Made by a program: the position numbers and the translations under genes
The notes under the pieces: model-generated
The model's input: the letters and a program-made list of their open reading frames with translations, nothing else
What the model was told of the DNA's origin: nothing
Databases searched by the model: none
DNA from: Apophysomyces variabilis
Lineage: Eukaryota > Mucoromycota > Mucoromycetes > Mucorales > Mucoraceae
DNA length: 64,000 nt
Direction of reading: 5' to 3'
Assembly: GCA_002749535.1 (NCBI GenBank)
Contig: MZZL01000409.1
Coordinates: 3,240,160-3,304,159 of the forward strand
In this document: one piece after another, positions 48,941-62,897 of the stretch
Layout: each line of letters starts with the position of its first letter
Numbering within the stretch: the stretch's first letter is position 1

Positions 48941-51803
48941 TCATCTGAGAACACCATGCCTGGGTCTATAGGTGATGCAAAAATTAGCATAAACAGTCTG
49001 GCCATCAATAGTTCCGATTACCTTGTCCTCTACTGTGTACTTTTGCATAATGGTCTTTGTGTTCTCGTCAGAGAGTGGCAAATGACGTCGACGTCGACGG
49101 GGACGTCGGGCACGGCCTCGAACAGGGAGATCCTCGTCTTGACAAATCATTAATTTAGTATAAGGGAGATAATATGTCATTAAATCCGTTTTGTCGGGTT
49201 GATAAATCATGCGTAGGTTCAACAGACGTTCCATTGCTATGGAACTGTATTCAAACACCGCAGATCTGCCAGGAAAAGTTATGGGCCCGCCTAGTTTATA
49301 TCCAAGTAGCCCAGAGCTTACCGTTCAGTGCACAGGTTTTCCCATATGCTCTGTTGGTTTTCTAATCGTCGCCGCCATTGCCGACTGGATATACACCGGC
49401 TATTTAATACTTCTAATGCCGTCTCCGTTTCACTTTCTATATTCCAATCATCTATGCCAACGTATGCATCCCAAAGCCTTGTGTATCCACCAATTTGATC
49501 TCGTGGTGATTCAAAGGCATCGTCGTATACCTCATATAGTAAGCGGTCGGGTACCCGAACCCATGCATCTGTAAAGGCAGCAGTATCCATTATCCTCGAT
49601 ATACTCTGAATGCTATCAAATGCGAGTGCACCTTGTACCTTCTCGTTCAAACTGGCCAATTTGCATAAGTAATGGGAGCAGAGTCTTGCTAAGTTGACTC
49701 CATTCCTGCTGTATCGGTTACCACATCGTTGGACAAGACGGATGTAACTCTCCGTAGCCAGCTCGGCACCCCGTTTGTTAGCGGATGGCACGAGATCGTC
49801 TATGCCCATGTATTGCGCGAATAGACGCGGACACTCTTGCAGATTTAATTTAACATCAGGCGTCGACTTCCGTGGTTTCTTTACTGCGTGCCTGCACCAT
49901 ACTTGAAGTGTTTGCAGCAACTGCCGAATATCGTTTCCTAAGACAGCCACAAAGCAAACAAGATCCAAAGGATCCACTAAATATCCTTCCATCAGACAAA
50001 CCAGTTGTAGATATGGAAGTAGCTCTTCAGTTGGAGGAGGTTTAATATCAAGCACTGCCTGAAGAAACAGTAACTCAAACGGCACGACCCCAGTATCTGC
50101 GTAGAAACGAAAATCTTCTCAGCGCCTCTTATACCAAGTTAACCATATGTCCTACCGCTGCATGTCATTACAATTGGTCGTTTGCTCTTCTGAGCCAATT
50201 CCACGACAGCCATCCAGAAACCCTTATCATCCTCGTAAAGTAGATCCACTTCCTCCAAAAGGACCAAACTTTGCTTAGGTTCAACTGTCGCGATGGGCGT
50301 CCCATCAATGTCCATCGCACCATCCTCTTTTTGGGAGTCACACTCCATCAAGTCCTCTGCCGCGACGGGGGTAGTTGTAGGTTCCTCTGACTTTGGTATT
50401 CGTTGAAAGTGCTTCATAATACCTCCGTTTGTGTTTTGTGCTGCTGTTTTCTGTCTGCGTTTATTTGGTTCTTCTGGTTTTGTCGTTCTTGTCCGTTTCT
50501 TAAGGTTGAGATCTTTCGCACCTTTTCGTAGCATGTCTATGAGAGGGCCACCTGGCTTTGGCGATGTGTCAAAAGTTACTAAATGACTTTCGGTCATGGC
50601 ACCAACTGCAGCAGACAGATCCTTCCCTGCGCGCTTGTTTCCTGCGTTGACCTCAAATATCTCATAGCCCACTTCTTGTGCCGCTGCATAAACTGCGGCT
50701 GTCTTACCCACACCATGTTCGCCAATCAACAAAATCATATTGGACTTCATTGCTTTTTCTTTTAGCTTTGCAGGAGTCTTCCGGCTACGAGAGCCCGGAA
50801 CAAAGTCCATGTCGTCCAGGTCATCCTCTTCTTCTACATCGGAATGCCGTCCCATAACCCTCTTAAAAGCTTCACCCGTCAAAAAACCGCGTTCATCCAC
50901 ATCATCGAGTGATAGATCCTCCAAATTCAGCTCTTGATATGGTTGATGACGGTTTCCTGGTGTGTGCTTTTTCTTCTTCTTTTGTCCTTCCGTGTCTCCC
51001 GGAGCAACAATGGGTGCCACTTTCATCTGATGGAGCCAGTCCCGTAAATATACATAATTATGTGGAGAGCTCAAAAGAGCGCTGACAGTATCTGGGCGAT
51101 ATTTATCGATCCACATTTGCCTGTTATTGCATTCCTCTCGACCAAGACAAGAAAAGACAGCCTGACACGCTCCTGAAGATCGCCATGACGACTCATACAG
51201 CTTGTCCATAAATTCCTCTATTTTGTCCAACGATAGCGGATGATCCAGTTTACGTTCCTTTGTCTTTGTCGGGTTTTGTCGTCCTTTTGCCAATTTACTG
51301 AAGAAACTTGGACTCTTCTCGGCTATTAGTGTAGGCAAACGCTTTTCATAATAAGCTCTCGCCCATGTGGACGATCGGGACTTCACATTAGCGTTTCTGA
51401 TAAGATCGTCTTCCTCATGCTGATAAACATGGCCACCTCGCCAATCTTCTGCATCGGGCCAGACAGCGTCAGGTTGCCGGCTTCGTCTAGATCGGATGCT
51501 GTATCCATAGAATTCTGCTTTTAGATCTTGCTGTTCACAAACACATTTCTCATCGGTCGTTGCCAAAGCGAGTTCTTCCCTGGCCATCTCCTGCATGAGA
51601 AGCCTACGTGCAGCTGTCGTTGACGACTCAGCTAGGACATGTTCCTTGAGGAAAGGCTTAGGCGGTTCTGATGGCTTAACAGGTTTAGGCTTGGCAGCAG
51701 GCTTCGATTTGGCTTCTGATTTCGCTGGATCCGACCGAGAGGATGTGCCATTCGGTTTGAAAAAGGCATGGAGGGCTCTCTGTGTCGGATTGGTACCAGC
51801 CAT
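48941..51803 (-). CDS. ELG1: Elg1/ATAD5-like RFC subunit, PCNA unloader
   Basis: Three exons (50156-51803, 49322-50096, 48941-49265) join to 915 residues. The start at 51803 (MAGTNPTQRALHAFF) is preferred; an in-frame ATG at 51842 would add 13 residues. The large subunit of the Elg1 RFC-like complex removes PCNA from DNA after replication. Visible features are a PIP-box-like motif QRALHAFF at residues 8-15, MWIDKYRPDTVSALL (the RFC 'KYRP' box), Walker A GEHGVGKTAAVYA at about 360, and Walker B LVLLEEVDLLYEDDKGF at about 510. A C-terminal helical collar follows, and an Arg-rich patch from gacgtc-type repeats lies near 49090-49120 (RRPRRRRRH). An acidic/basic insert sits between Walker A and B, as in ATAD5. 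Confidence 0.9.
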
Positions 51804-53633
51804 GGTAGAGTACGTCTCTTTTCTGCGCGTGTCGCGCGTCAACTAGTGGGATTAAGCTCCGCTCTCGCGTCCTTTAAGCGTCGGTACCAACGCCATGGAA
51901 GTAACCAGGTACGCATTCTTTCCATAAAATAAGATACGTGTATTTGCAGGAGTACCATAAGCTTTGTAGTTTTGCTCAACAGTAACAACTGGGTGCTGTG
52001 AACCTTGAAGTTATAGATTATTAGTTATGCTGACTTGGACAGCGGGAATCAGTCGAGGATTTAGACTAGGCAGTGCTCCAGTAAGTACGCTCATAACGCT
52101 CTAAATTTCTTATTCTCTGCGTAAGCTGTATAACCTTTTCTTTTTAGCCATTTTTAAAACATCTTTGTAGCAAATAAAGTAGCAAAAATTGATCATATTG
52201 CTAACAGATAGTATTCTTAAGGGCAGATGTTACCAAAAGGGCAAAGATAAACTTGCAGGATCATACAAGCATCATGAATGAAATGATGAACATTTGGATC
52301 TATCATACCGTATTAAAACGTACAACGCTTTATCCACCATCTACACTTTGTTAACCAAAAAGGAAAATAATCTATTTGTTCGGCCAAGAAAATTTTGCCT
52401 TATTCATCAGCGCGAGATCAATTAATCGACATGAGCAACATTCAAAAACAGGTAAATCGACATATCACCTTTTTTGCTCTTTTAACTCCTACTCTGGCTG
52501 ACATAAGGCGAAATTAATATGAGTCATTCAGAAGATTAACCGATACCAACATCGCATATAATAGAGATCCGATCAATAAGTGAGGTTGGCATAAATAGCT
52601 GCCGTGACGTTTGATAAGGTTAACGCATTATGCCAGAAGTTATATAGTATTGGAAAAGACGCACGGTCTATATTCACCGAGAAATGGCTTCGTCTTGTTT
52701 GATACCAGATAAGTAGTTCTGATTACCAGAACGTCTTGATCTGAATCCGCGAAATGCTGTCAAACTAGAAACGAACGTTCCTATCCATAATCTCAGATGT
52801 ACGAATTAGCTCATTACAGGAGAAGAAAGATCATACAGCAGAGATACTAGATTCTATACTTCGCCTACTTTTGATCTCTGGCAATAGGCATTAGAACATC
52901 ATTGATATTTAATAATTGACATATATCTGGTGTCCGTTTTACTTTAATCATTTTAATTCTGTTCACTTTGACACACATTCTCTTTCCTTTTAGTAACACT
53001 CCTATAGAGGTCTGATCTTTGATAATAAAACGTTTCGTTCCTTGTTACCGAGATGAAATTGTCTGCTGCCCATTATCACACAATACCATCACTACTGACT
53101 CAAGCTATCTATAATTGTTGATTTAGCCTTCCGTCAAATTTTCTGAATTTAATAATCACTATGTAACGAGTGTCAACTGTTATTGACCGATACCACAAGG
53201 TACAGTTGACTCTCCATTATAGTACTGTAACTCGGTCTACAAATTTTCCATGATACTGACAGGTTGCTGTTATGATGGAAGTCCCTTACAGGCCATTTTA
53301 GCTTTGCATGGATTAGTTTTAATTGCTCTAAGAAAATATTATTCTAACTATGAAATACTCAGAGCTTTCGAATTATTTTGGAACCATGGTTGGTATACAC
53401 AAGTGAATGCATGGTCAAATTTGTTTTTCTAGGACAGCCAAATCGGGGCATGATCGAGCGGAGTCAGGATATCACTGGTAAACTGGCCAGAAACTTCGTT
53501 CGGACAATGAAGGATAAAAAAGGAAACAATTGGCGAGAGGGTGCGGCCCGGTCCAGTTTTCCTCCCGACGGGTGGGGTCAATGAGAGAAGAAAGAGCAAG
53601 AGGATTAAGCCTTCCCTTCCACCAACCACGACC
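51804..53633. other. 1.8 kb intergenic, AT-rich
   Basis: Between divergent ELG1 and RPL11. The left part (about 51840-51950) is GC-richer. From about 52000 to 53450 it is AT-rich with stops in all frames and no recognisable gene. The 53250-53584 ORFs have no domain. It may hold old insertion debris; nothing can be named. Confidence 0.4.
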
Positions 53634-54476
53634 ATGGTAATACATCACGACCATTCATAGTTTTCTATTTGCTTTCATTCTATAAAAGGAGACGGGAGAA
53701 GGATGGATGAACGGATGAATGGGGCAAAAGGAGAAAGAAAAAAAGAGGATATGGAGAATAAAGGGCGATGGCGTGGATTTGTTTGTACACACATACACAC
53801 AGCACGCAAAGAACCAGGACGACTCACTTGCACTTTTTTTTTCTTGCCTTGTTGATGAACAGAGCGCCGAAAAAACCACTGCCGTGAACCCCATGAAGGC
53901 TCTCCGCATTGAGAAGCTTGTGTTGAACATCTCCGTCGGTGAATCTGGTGACAGATTGACCCGTGCTGCCAAGGTGTTGGAACAATTGACTGGTCAGACC
54001 CCCGTCTACTCCAAGGCTCGCTACACCGTCCGTACTTTCGGTATCCGTCGTAACGAAAAGATCGCTGTCCACGTCACTGTCCGTGGTCCCAAGGCCGAGG
54101 AGATTCTCGAGCGTGGCCTCAAGGTCAAGGAGTACGAACTCCGTGCTCGCAACTTCTCTGCCACCGGTAACTTTGGTTTCGGTATTGATGAGCACATCGA
54201 CTTGGGTATCAAGTACGATCCCTCCATCGGTATCTATGGTATGGACTACTACGTTGTCATGGGTCGCCCCGGCAACCGTGTTGCTCGCCGCAAGCACTGC
54301 AAGGCCAAGGTTGGCTTCAGCCACCGTATCAAGAAGGAGGAATCCATTGAATGGTTCAAGTCTCGCGTATGTATTATGAAAGCCAGAAAAGATGAGAACA
54401 TTTGAAATCTGATCACTTACCCTTGTTTTTTCTTCCTTTTTTTTTATAGTTCGATGGTATTGTCTTGAACAAATAA
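53634..54476 (+). CDS. RPL11: Cytosolic ribosomal protein uL5 (RPL11)
   Basis: Three exons (53634-53636, 53863-54366, 54450-54476) give 177 residues. The first coding exon appears to be the ATG alone, followed directly by GTAATA and a 226-base intron. Introns at or just after the start codon are common in fungal ribosomal protein genes. The body is unmistakable: [79 protein letters not shown] and [20 protein letters not shown]. uL5 binds 5S rRNA in the 60S subunit. Codon use is strongly C-ending (biased), unlike its neighbours, as expected for very high expression. Confidence 0.95.
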
Positions 54477-55485
54477 GGGACAACACCTCAAGTTGTGGAA
54501 ACGTATTTGTATCAAAAATAAAAAATAGTGCGGGTTCTCCTTAATTACCAGGTGAAGAAATGTCGTTTATTTATTCTATTACCACGGAGAAGTGTCACCT
54601 TGATGACATAACGTTGTTCAGTTTTATGCGTTACATTGTTTCCACCGGGATCATCGCGACATTAAATCGAGAGTGTGTTATATTTCTATCATACTATGGA
54701 TGGTTACAAAAGATATACGACCGTTCGGACAAACATAGCTTGTCACTAGTGTACTTTTCGTGCCAGGGTATCTTTCTACAGAGCTTCGTTAAGAAGGAAC
54801 AAAAAGTGGATTGCAGTTTGCTTTGCTTCTTTTCTTAATACAGGATAGGGTTTGTTTTTCGCTCAGCCAACATTCCACATCACTGGAGTTATATAACTTC
54901 TAGGGTTTAAGATCATGAACGCAGTTCCTGGCCAAACATTTTTCTTTCTGCGTTTTTGACTTGAGCTTCGCATTGCTTATTTGCGTTTCCGAAGTTTCAG
55001 GTCCAAACAGGGCTCATGTTATCAGCAACTTATTTGTTCTCTGTTAGCTTCTATGTTTAATATCCACCAGTTGCGCTATCAAACAAATTATAGCATTATG
55101 CAGGTAATTGCCACGTTTTTCTTTGACCTATTTTACTTTGCCTACTGAAAGAAACGACTACTCAGGCTGCTATTACATAGAATGCACGTTTTGTCCTGAC
55201 GGCTTATCCACCGTACAACGAAATAGAGATAGAGTAGGTCTTTGCTAAAGTTCTGCAAAGCATAAGAAAAAAATCTATGTAATTCAGGTGGAAAGAGGTG
55301 ATTTCTCCAAGACGCTCGTCATTAGCGTGGTTGCAAAACGTGTATTACCACTCTGGACTTTGTTTGGTTCTTTCGCTTTTAACAAGACTACTAACAGAAG
55401 AGAAAGGGGGAATATTATCAGAAAACAAAACAAAAACGAAGAAACAAAAAATATGTTGTTTTTAGTAGGGTATGTTCTATAGATA
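54477..55485. other. Convergent 3' intergenic region
   Basis: Between RPL11 (+) and VTS1 (-). AATAAAAAAT-like polyadenylation sequences follow RPL11 near 54515. Plus ORF 54560-54838 has no domain and is treated as chance. Confidence 0.45.
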
Positions 55486-57791
55486 TTAACGGTTACCATA
55501 CTCGCGAGTTATTAGCGCACCTCATTACACTTACATTGGCTTGACAATGTTGTTTTACTTGTTCAAACACCTTAAGTAATTTCCGTCTCGCTCCTAATGC
55601 AGAAACACCTTTTTCTAACAGTTCTTCGTCACTCAATCTCAACATGTCTTTCCACTTCATAGTTTCGAAAATCGGGTTATATTTATGCAGACGTAGGCTT
55701 CTAAGCCAGGCGGGGACATCTAGAGACCGATAGCACTTTGTGAGCATTCTCTGATTCGAGTCCTAAGACATTTTCTTCCTTCTGTTACCTTCAAGCAATT
55801 TCATATCGATGATATCTACATTCTTTTTATCTTTACGTGGCTGACCAAAGCCACCTTTTTTCTTGTGTCGGTTGGAATTGCTCATATTCGATGCATCACT
55901 ATGATCGCTTAAGTATTCATTTTCTCCTTCAATGCGATCGTTAGGATTCAGGAACTGGCCGAAATGACTGCCAGATCCACCTGAATGAGGTGGCATAAAG
56001 TGTTTTTTGGATGTTGGAGGATTTCTGGCGGATGGAAGATTGCTGGAGCTAGAAGCTGAAGGCGCTGGTGAAGTCGACTGCGAAGGATGTTTATGCGTGG
56101 TTGTCGGAGACTGAACATGGTACGGTGGAAAGCGAGATCGCGTGGGTGTCGTTGGTGGTTTGGCGCAATTGGCATCTTCGTACATCGACAGAACAATGTT
56201 TGCTTGACCTTGTTGTTCGTCTGTCTCTGGGACGACCGGAATCCCACTATTTCTATTGATACCACGACGGCGGAATGTATCCGTATCGTCACTTAGGATA
56301 ACACTACGGCCACTAGGCCCATGCCAATTGTTGGGCAGCATCGACCGTGGATCAATGTCGGAAGCTGAGTTAGGTCGCTCGATGGGCTGACCATGCTCCC
56401 CAAAAGTGGACACAGTTGGCGATAGACCCCATGGCTGAACATCGTCCCTGCCGCTGAGTGACCAGTTCGAAATATCAGCTGATTTTGGCCTTCCGCTACT
56501 CGTCCGTTCATTGACTCCCACCAAGCCAGCTCCTCCATTCCCACCATTATAAGGCCAATCACTGTTGAAGATCGAGGATAGATCGCCTTCGATGACAGAT
56601 CTTGGTCGCGCATTGAACACACCTCGCGTGGTCTGCAGGCGTGGTCGGACCATGATGGATTCGTCCATCAGGGATGGACCGAATACTGCTGACCGAGGTG
56701 TCAGGAAATCTCCAGCACTCGTCCCTATCCTACTAGTCCCAAACAACCGATCATATTCTTCCGTGTCACCTAGTGCAAAGGAATGGCGGTCGATATTGCG
56801 GCGCTGATTGGTGGCATTGGGTCGGCTTCTTACTTGGCCGGTCTGATAGGGAAGAACCGAGAGTAATTTTTGACTCGCTTCTAATTCGGCCTTTGCCATG
56901 GCTCCCGCTAGTTGTGTTTGCATATCCACTAACAAAGGAGAAAACCTTATCGATTGAGAACTTCTTTTTCTCTGCAAGACATCACCCATACTATAACCCC
57001 TCTTTCTCTTACTGTATCTCTTCTATACATATGTGTATGTGTATATATAGATCTGTACATACCTTTATCCGGGTGAGCTGGTGACAAAAGGGCGGCCACG
57101 GGATCTTTCTTTCCCATTTGTTGTAGGACTGTAATAAAGAATCTAATCTGAACTTGACTCGAATGCTGCAGTAATGTGTATATGGTAGCTGTACGTTCGG
57201 CTTCATTCAAATAGCGGAACCATTGATCGACATGTTGCACCTCTTCCTTGTATTTAGGGTCTAAACTAGCGGATGCCATAGCCTCCAAGTTACGCTCATA
57301 TTGCTGAAGATCCTCAAACCATTTATCCAGTTCTTGAGCTAGCATAAAAGTTTAAAATTAAAAAGGATTCAAGGGGGGAGAGAGACGATGAAGGTTTGGT
57401 AGGCATAAAACCTTTCCTCTTCTTTTTTTATTTCATTATTGCTTGTTAATTTACCTTCTGGTGAAATCATGCTCTCTGGCTTCAATATCTCGGATACAGG
57501 CCGTGCATGACGCTGCGGCGCCTGATTCATACAAGAGGAAGCTGTCATGGATGGTTTGGAATGATTTGGACCAGCAAAGTCGGATGAAAGGGGTTGAAGT
57601 GAAGATGGGTTGCTGGTAGGGAACCCAAGCGTAAAGTCGGGACCCAAACTGTTGTTCGAGCTGGAGCCTACCTGAGGTGGTCTCTCAGTCGACTTTACAC
57701 TAGAAGAAGATTGATTGCCGAGACCCGGTTTCAGCAATGAAAAAGCGTCTGAAAGAGATTGTCGTTGATACGACGATTGCTTGGTCGCCAT
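55486..57791 (-). CDS. VTS1: SAM-domain RNA-binding protein Vts1 (Smaug family)
   Basis: Five exons (57455-57791, 57063-57338, 55789-56928, 55535-55719, 55486-55500) join to 650 residues. Vts1 binds Smaug-recognition hairpins in mRNA and recruits Ccr4-Not for decay. The conserved N-terminal domain is at about 113-205 ([40 protein letters not shown]). A long Ser/Pro/Asn-rich disordered region follows. The SAM domain is at about 584-645 ([36 protein letters not shown]). The join LLE|DVPAWL across intron 3 fixes that boundary. The final exon (YGNR and stop) is tentative. If it is not used, the frame runs on to a stop at 55493. Confidence 0.92.
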
Positions 57792-58875
57792 GACAAAACG
57801 GCGGGAAAGTCTGACTGATGAACGAAAGAGAGGGAAAAAGAGTTAGAAAGGAAAAAGAGAGAGAAGGAAAGGAAAAAAAAAGGTTAGGGAGGGGACGAGG
57901 GTCCAGAACTGGAAACAAGTTCCCCGTAAAACTAGGCGAAATTTTGTGTGCCATCCAACGCAACCCAAGTACGACTAACATAGATAGACGCTTTCATCCT
58001 TGAATAATACGATAGACAATCCATTGCTGCCGTCCCCTCTTCCACTACAATCAATACAGGATTTACTTCTCTGTATCTCTGTTTTATTTTAGCCTTTATT
58101 TTCTTTGTCTTGTTGTGCCAATCTGTGCATCTGTGTCTATCTCTGTCTCTAGACATATCCGGTCATCCGGTTGTAAATTCATTATTATCGCCCAAGCTTT
58201 TTCTTTGACTAAACTATAATAAGTACGGCAGTAGACACAAAAAATGCGATGCACAGACCATTAGATTGATCACATTTCTCCTTATCTCCGCGAATAAAGC
58301 GAAAGGTTTTATCCAGGCACAGTGGAGAAACCATGGTGTTGTCGTACACAATGTTAAGGCAACCAAACTTAAACCCTACTCTATTGTGAAATAAAGTCAG
58401 TATACATGTGCCTTGACAGATGCCCATGTCATTCGATTAAAAGTAAGAGCATAGGCTAGATTAAATAGACACGATTCGTCATATTTAACATCACAACCCT
58501 GCATCGGGCGACCGCATGGCTGATTCCCTTGTGATTTGGTACTGCTCCAATCAAGAAAATGATGATTAGGTAATTCTCTCCCGAAGACGTAGTTTTACTG
58601 CTTGTCATGATCATACAGCCATGTCAAAACAACTCTGTAATGCGAATAGTTTTTTTTTTCTTTTTTCTGCTTTTCGTAGTGGCTCTCCGAGTAAATAGGA
58701 TGCTCTCGTAAAATTCTCTGCTTAATATGAGTCTTTCCCTGAAGTTTTTTGTGCGAACAATATCTTTTGTTTAGATTCTTATTGCATGGAAAATTTTGAT
58801 GGAGTTGTGGATGTTGTTAAATGGTGCGTGTGCTGTAAACTCGATATCTTTTTTTCATTTCTTCAAGGGATCAGA
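57792..58875. other. 1.1 kb intergenic region
   Basis: Upstream of VTS1 and downstream of the PP1 gene. Purine-rich (GA/AAAG) sequence lies just upstream of the VTS1 start at about 57815-57900. The short minus ORFs (57932-58156, 58209-58427) have no domain. Confidence 0.45.
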
Positions 58876-60178
<1,303 letters not shown>

Positions 60179-61725
60179 ATCTAAAAGATGGTAAGGAATG
60201 GTGAGAATTTACAGACTTCCGCTTAAAGTTTGTATGATATTGAGTATGCTTTTGTTCGATAAGCTCTCATCTAGGACCAGATCGAAGAAGAGGCGCAGAG
60301 GAAAGAAAAGATCTTACTTTATCGACCAAACAAATAGGCTGATTCCAGATGAGTTGATATTTGAAAGAAGCAAAGAGAATGATGGATGAAAAGAAGATGT
60401 CTATGGATCAAGATGAAAGACGGATCGTTACGGGAAACAGAAGAGAATCAGCCGGCGCCGTTTTGTTCTTTTTTTTTCTCACTTCTAAGTGGGCCAGGGG
60501 TTCGAAAGTGTGACGTGGAAAGTGAAGCGTGTCCTCTTCTTCTCTCTCTGCGTCAATAAGAAGGGGTAGAAAGGGCTTCAGCTTTGAATTAATCAATAGA
60601 TAGAATGTACTATTAGGGTATAACAGGGAGTGGGTCATGACTTAGGTCACCAGTCAAATTGTGACCAGACTGAAATACTCAACAAAGACCGGCCATGATC
60701 CAGGGATCGTACATTTTCAAAAACTCTCTCTTCACAGTATCTCTGTGTGTGTCACTTCCACCTAAATCTAAATTCAGATAAGGTTAGGTGTATAAGGTTA
60801 AAAAAATATATAAAGAAAAGGGAACATAACAACAGGAATCCAAAGCAGACAACTGTGGATAAACTAATGATAATGTGAGCTTCATTCACCATTGTCTTCT
60901 TAATCTTCTTGGAGAAAAAAAGAAATGGAAGCTAAAAAACAAAGAGAAAGAACAGATCGAATTCAAACTATAGTAAGCTTCTGTTTGAATGGGTTATCTA
61001 TTTAGCATTCGGTTAATCTGTAGTATAGCGTTTCTTCCACACACATGCCTATTGTCGTGTGCCAGCAAGAATTTGCAACACATCGCTGCCCTTATTAAAC
61101 GCAAAATGGAATCAAATCATCAGTAGTTCGGGCTTTCAGTCATATACATTGACACTGATAAGCGAGGTGTTAAGCTTTTTAAATACCTTTTACAAAGTAC
61201 CATAGCTTCACATAATCAGAAATCTGGAAGCTGGCCGTATTTGGTTCTTTGAACTTGGAGAAAATCTCCTAGTTAAAGTTAAGTTTTTATTGACTTAGAT
61301 AAGACATTGTAGTAATGGCGGGGATATATCAACGAACCGGGTACGTTTTCCCCAAAATGGCTGTTCTTTATATAAAGATTGTAAATGTACTTCTTTTCCT
61401 TTCCTTTTTCCTTAAAAGTTTTTGATAACTAGATCTTTAAAAGGCTAGTGAAGCACTACATCGAACGTTCCAAATATTATCGTTCAACAGCAGTGCCTCC
61501 GAAGCATGTACCCCAGACTAACAGCAGGAAGATATCCCTCTAACGGTTGCAAGCAGTAGTGCTGATGCTATTGAGCCTGCATTATAGGAGTCGATTCAAA
61601 ACTGTATGCGGGACCATGAAGTTGTGGTGCATGCATTGAGTTTGAAAACGGAGATGCAGAGCTCTAACACAAAAGCGCAATATAAATCGAAACAGAAAGC
61701 AATTCATGATAACGTGCTTACTATT
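60179..61725. other. 1.5 kb intergenic region
   Basis: Promoter side of the PP1 gene, AT-rich toward the right. No gene is recognised. A GGTTCGAAAGT at about 60500 resembles a tRNA B box but has no cloverleaf around it. Confidence 0.4.
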
Positions 61726-62442
61726 TCATTCTTTATTTAAACCGTAGGACGCATTTTCTTGCTGAATTTTCTGTAGGTCTATCGTAGCGGTCAGCAGTAC
61801 GCAGATGGTCACATCGTAATCAAGGCAAAACTTAGTCTTGAAGAAGTGGTTTCCATACAAGGATATCCCAAAGAAAACGACGGTACACCTTAGCAATTTG
61901 GACATTTTACGGGGGATTCGTACGTAAAAGTTGATTGCCGTCTTTACTTTACTCAAACAGCGTTGAGATTACACTCACATCGGCATTCTTATGGGAAGGA
62001 CTTGAAGATGTGGCAGCAGAGTAAAAATCACCCACAAGTCTATGAGAAAAAATACAATTACATCGACCGTTGATGGGGGCAATCCAAAAAGATTATACAT
62101 GTGAAGTACCGCTCAATTTGTCCATGTATTACCTTTATGTAAACACGGAGGCGCGTTTACGCAACTGTATGAGATTTCTGTTGCAATGTACGATGTTACT
62201 GCGAACAGAGGCCACGCGATTTCTGGAGCATGCAGGTCTTTGATTTTGAGATGGAAGGGTACAGCAAGTGCCCGGCTTTTATCGATCTTTTGATGCAAGG
62301 CTAAATCAACCCAACCAACTGGAGCAATTATGCGGCCTGTATCCGACACAAAGACATTTACTTGTGTGCCTTTTCTGCTCTCGTACTTTGTTTTTTTCTT
62401 TCGCTGATACGTTGCAAGCGAACCTTTTCCATCTTTTTCCAT
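61726..62442 (-). pseudogene. Possible retroelement aspartic-protease-like debris
   Basis: Two minus-strand open frames, 62113-62442 and 61726-61956, are separated by about 150 bases with stops. The first includes VFVSDTGRIIAPVGWVDLAL and ends in LKIKDLHAPEIAWPLFAVTS. The second includes GISLYGNHFFKTKFCLDYDV. The order (a 'G-x-x-x-P-V-G' strand, then a hydrophobic strand, then G-N-x-F-F and L-D-Y-D) resembles the C-terminal half of a Gypsy-type Gag-Pol protease. I see no clear D-S/T-G-A active site and no reverse transcriptase. It could also be an unknown short gene. The assignment is speculative. Confidence 0.25.
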
Positions 62443-62897
62443 GAACCAAGATTGGTTGGATATAAAGGTAGTAAAAGGTAAGGAATAAAAGTGGGAGTGC
62501 GATCATGAATATTCAAGTCAGCTTAACCTTTATCCCTTGCTTCCCTGTGATTTTCTTTATTCGTATTGCCGCTTCTTTCTCAATAGCAATCACTATAACC
62601 TAGGTTCTTTATACTTTGTATCCTTGGTCTTTCCCTTCTTTGCCAACCGTTATAAAGACTTGTCCATTTTTTCTCTGTTGTCCGAATCGAATTTTTCTCG
62701 TTATCTTCTTTCTCCTTTTCAACTACATGAGAGCTAGCCACGATAAATAAAGTGATAAAGTTTCAGTTTTTTTTTTATCAGAAAAGTTCGCAGTCCAATC
62801 TGTCAAGTGAAAATTGGACAACAGTTCAGAGAACAATTCGCATCTCACCTTTCCGTTCTACTTTTGAGAACTAGATCCAACATTTCTTGTATTTTGT

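Noticed and set aside
54367..54449. C/D snoRNA in RPL11 intron 2
   Set aside because: A CTGA is present, but there is no proper TGATGA box or terminal stem.
53824..54486. 220-codon minus-strand ORF opposite RPL11
   Set aside because: Antisense shadow caused by strong codon bias of RPL11.
54560..54838. 92-codon plus ORF downstream of RPL11
   Set aside because: AT-rich 3' flank, no domain.
55721..55788. Alternative Vts1 stop after RRKKMS
   Set aside because: Read-through of intron 3; splicing to DVPAWL restores the SAM domain.
60485..60520. tRNA B-box-like GGTTCGAAAGT
   Set aside because: No matching A box or acceptor stem within tRNA distance.
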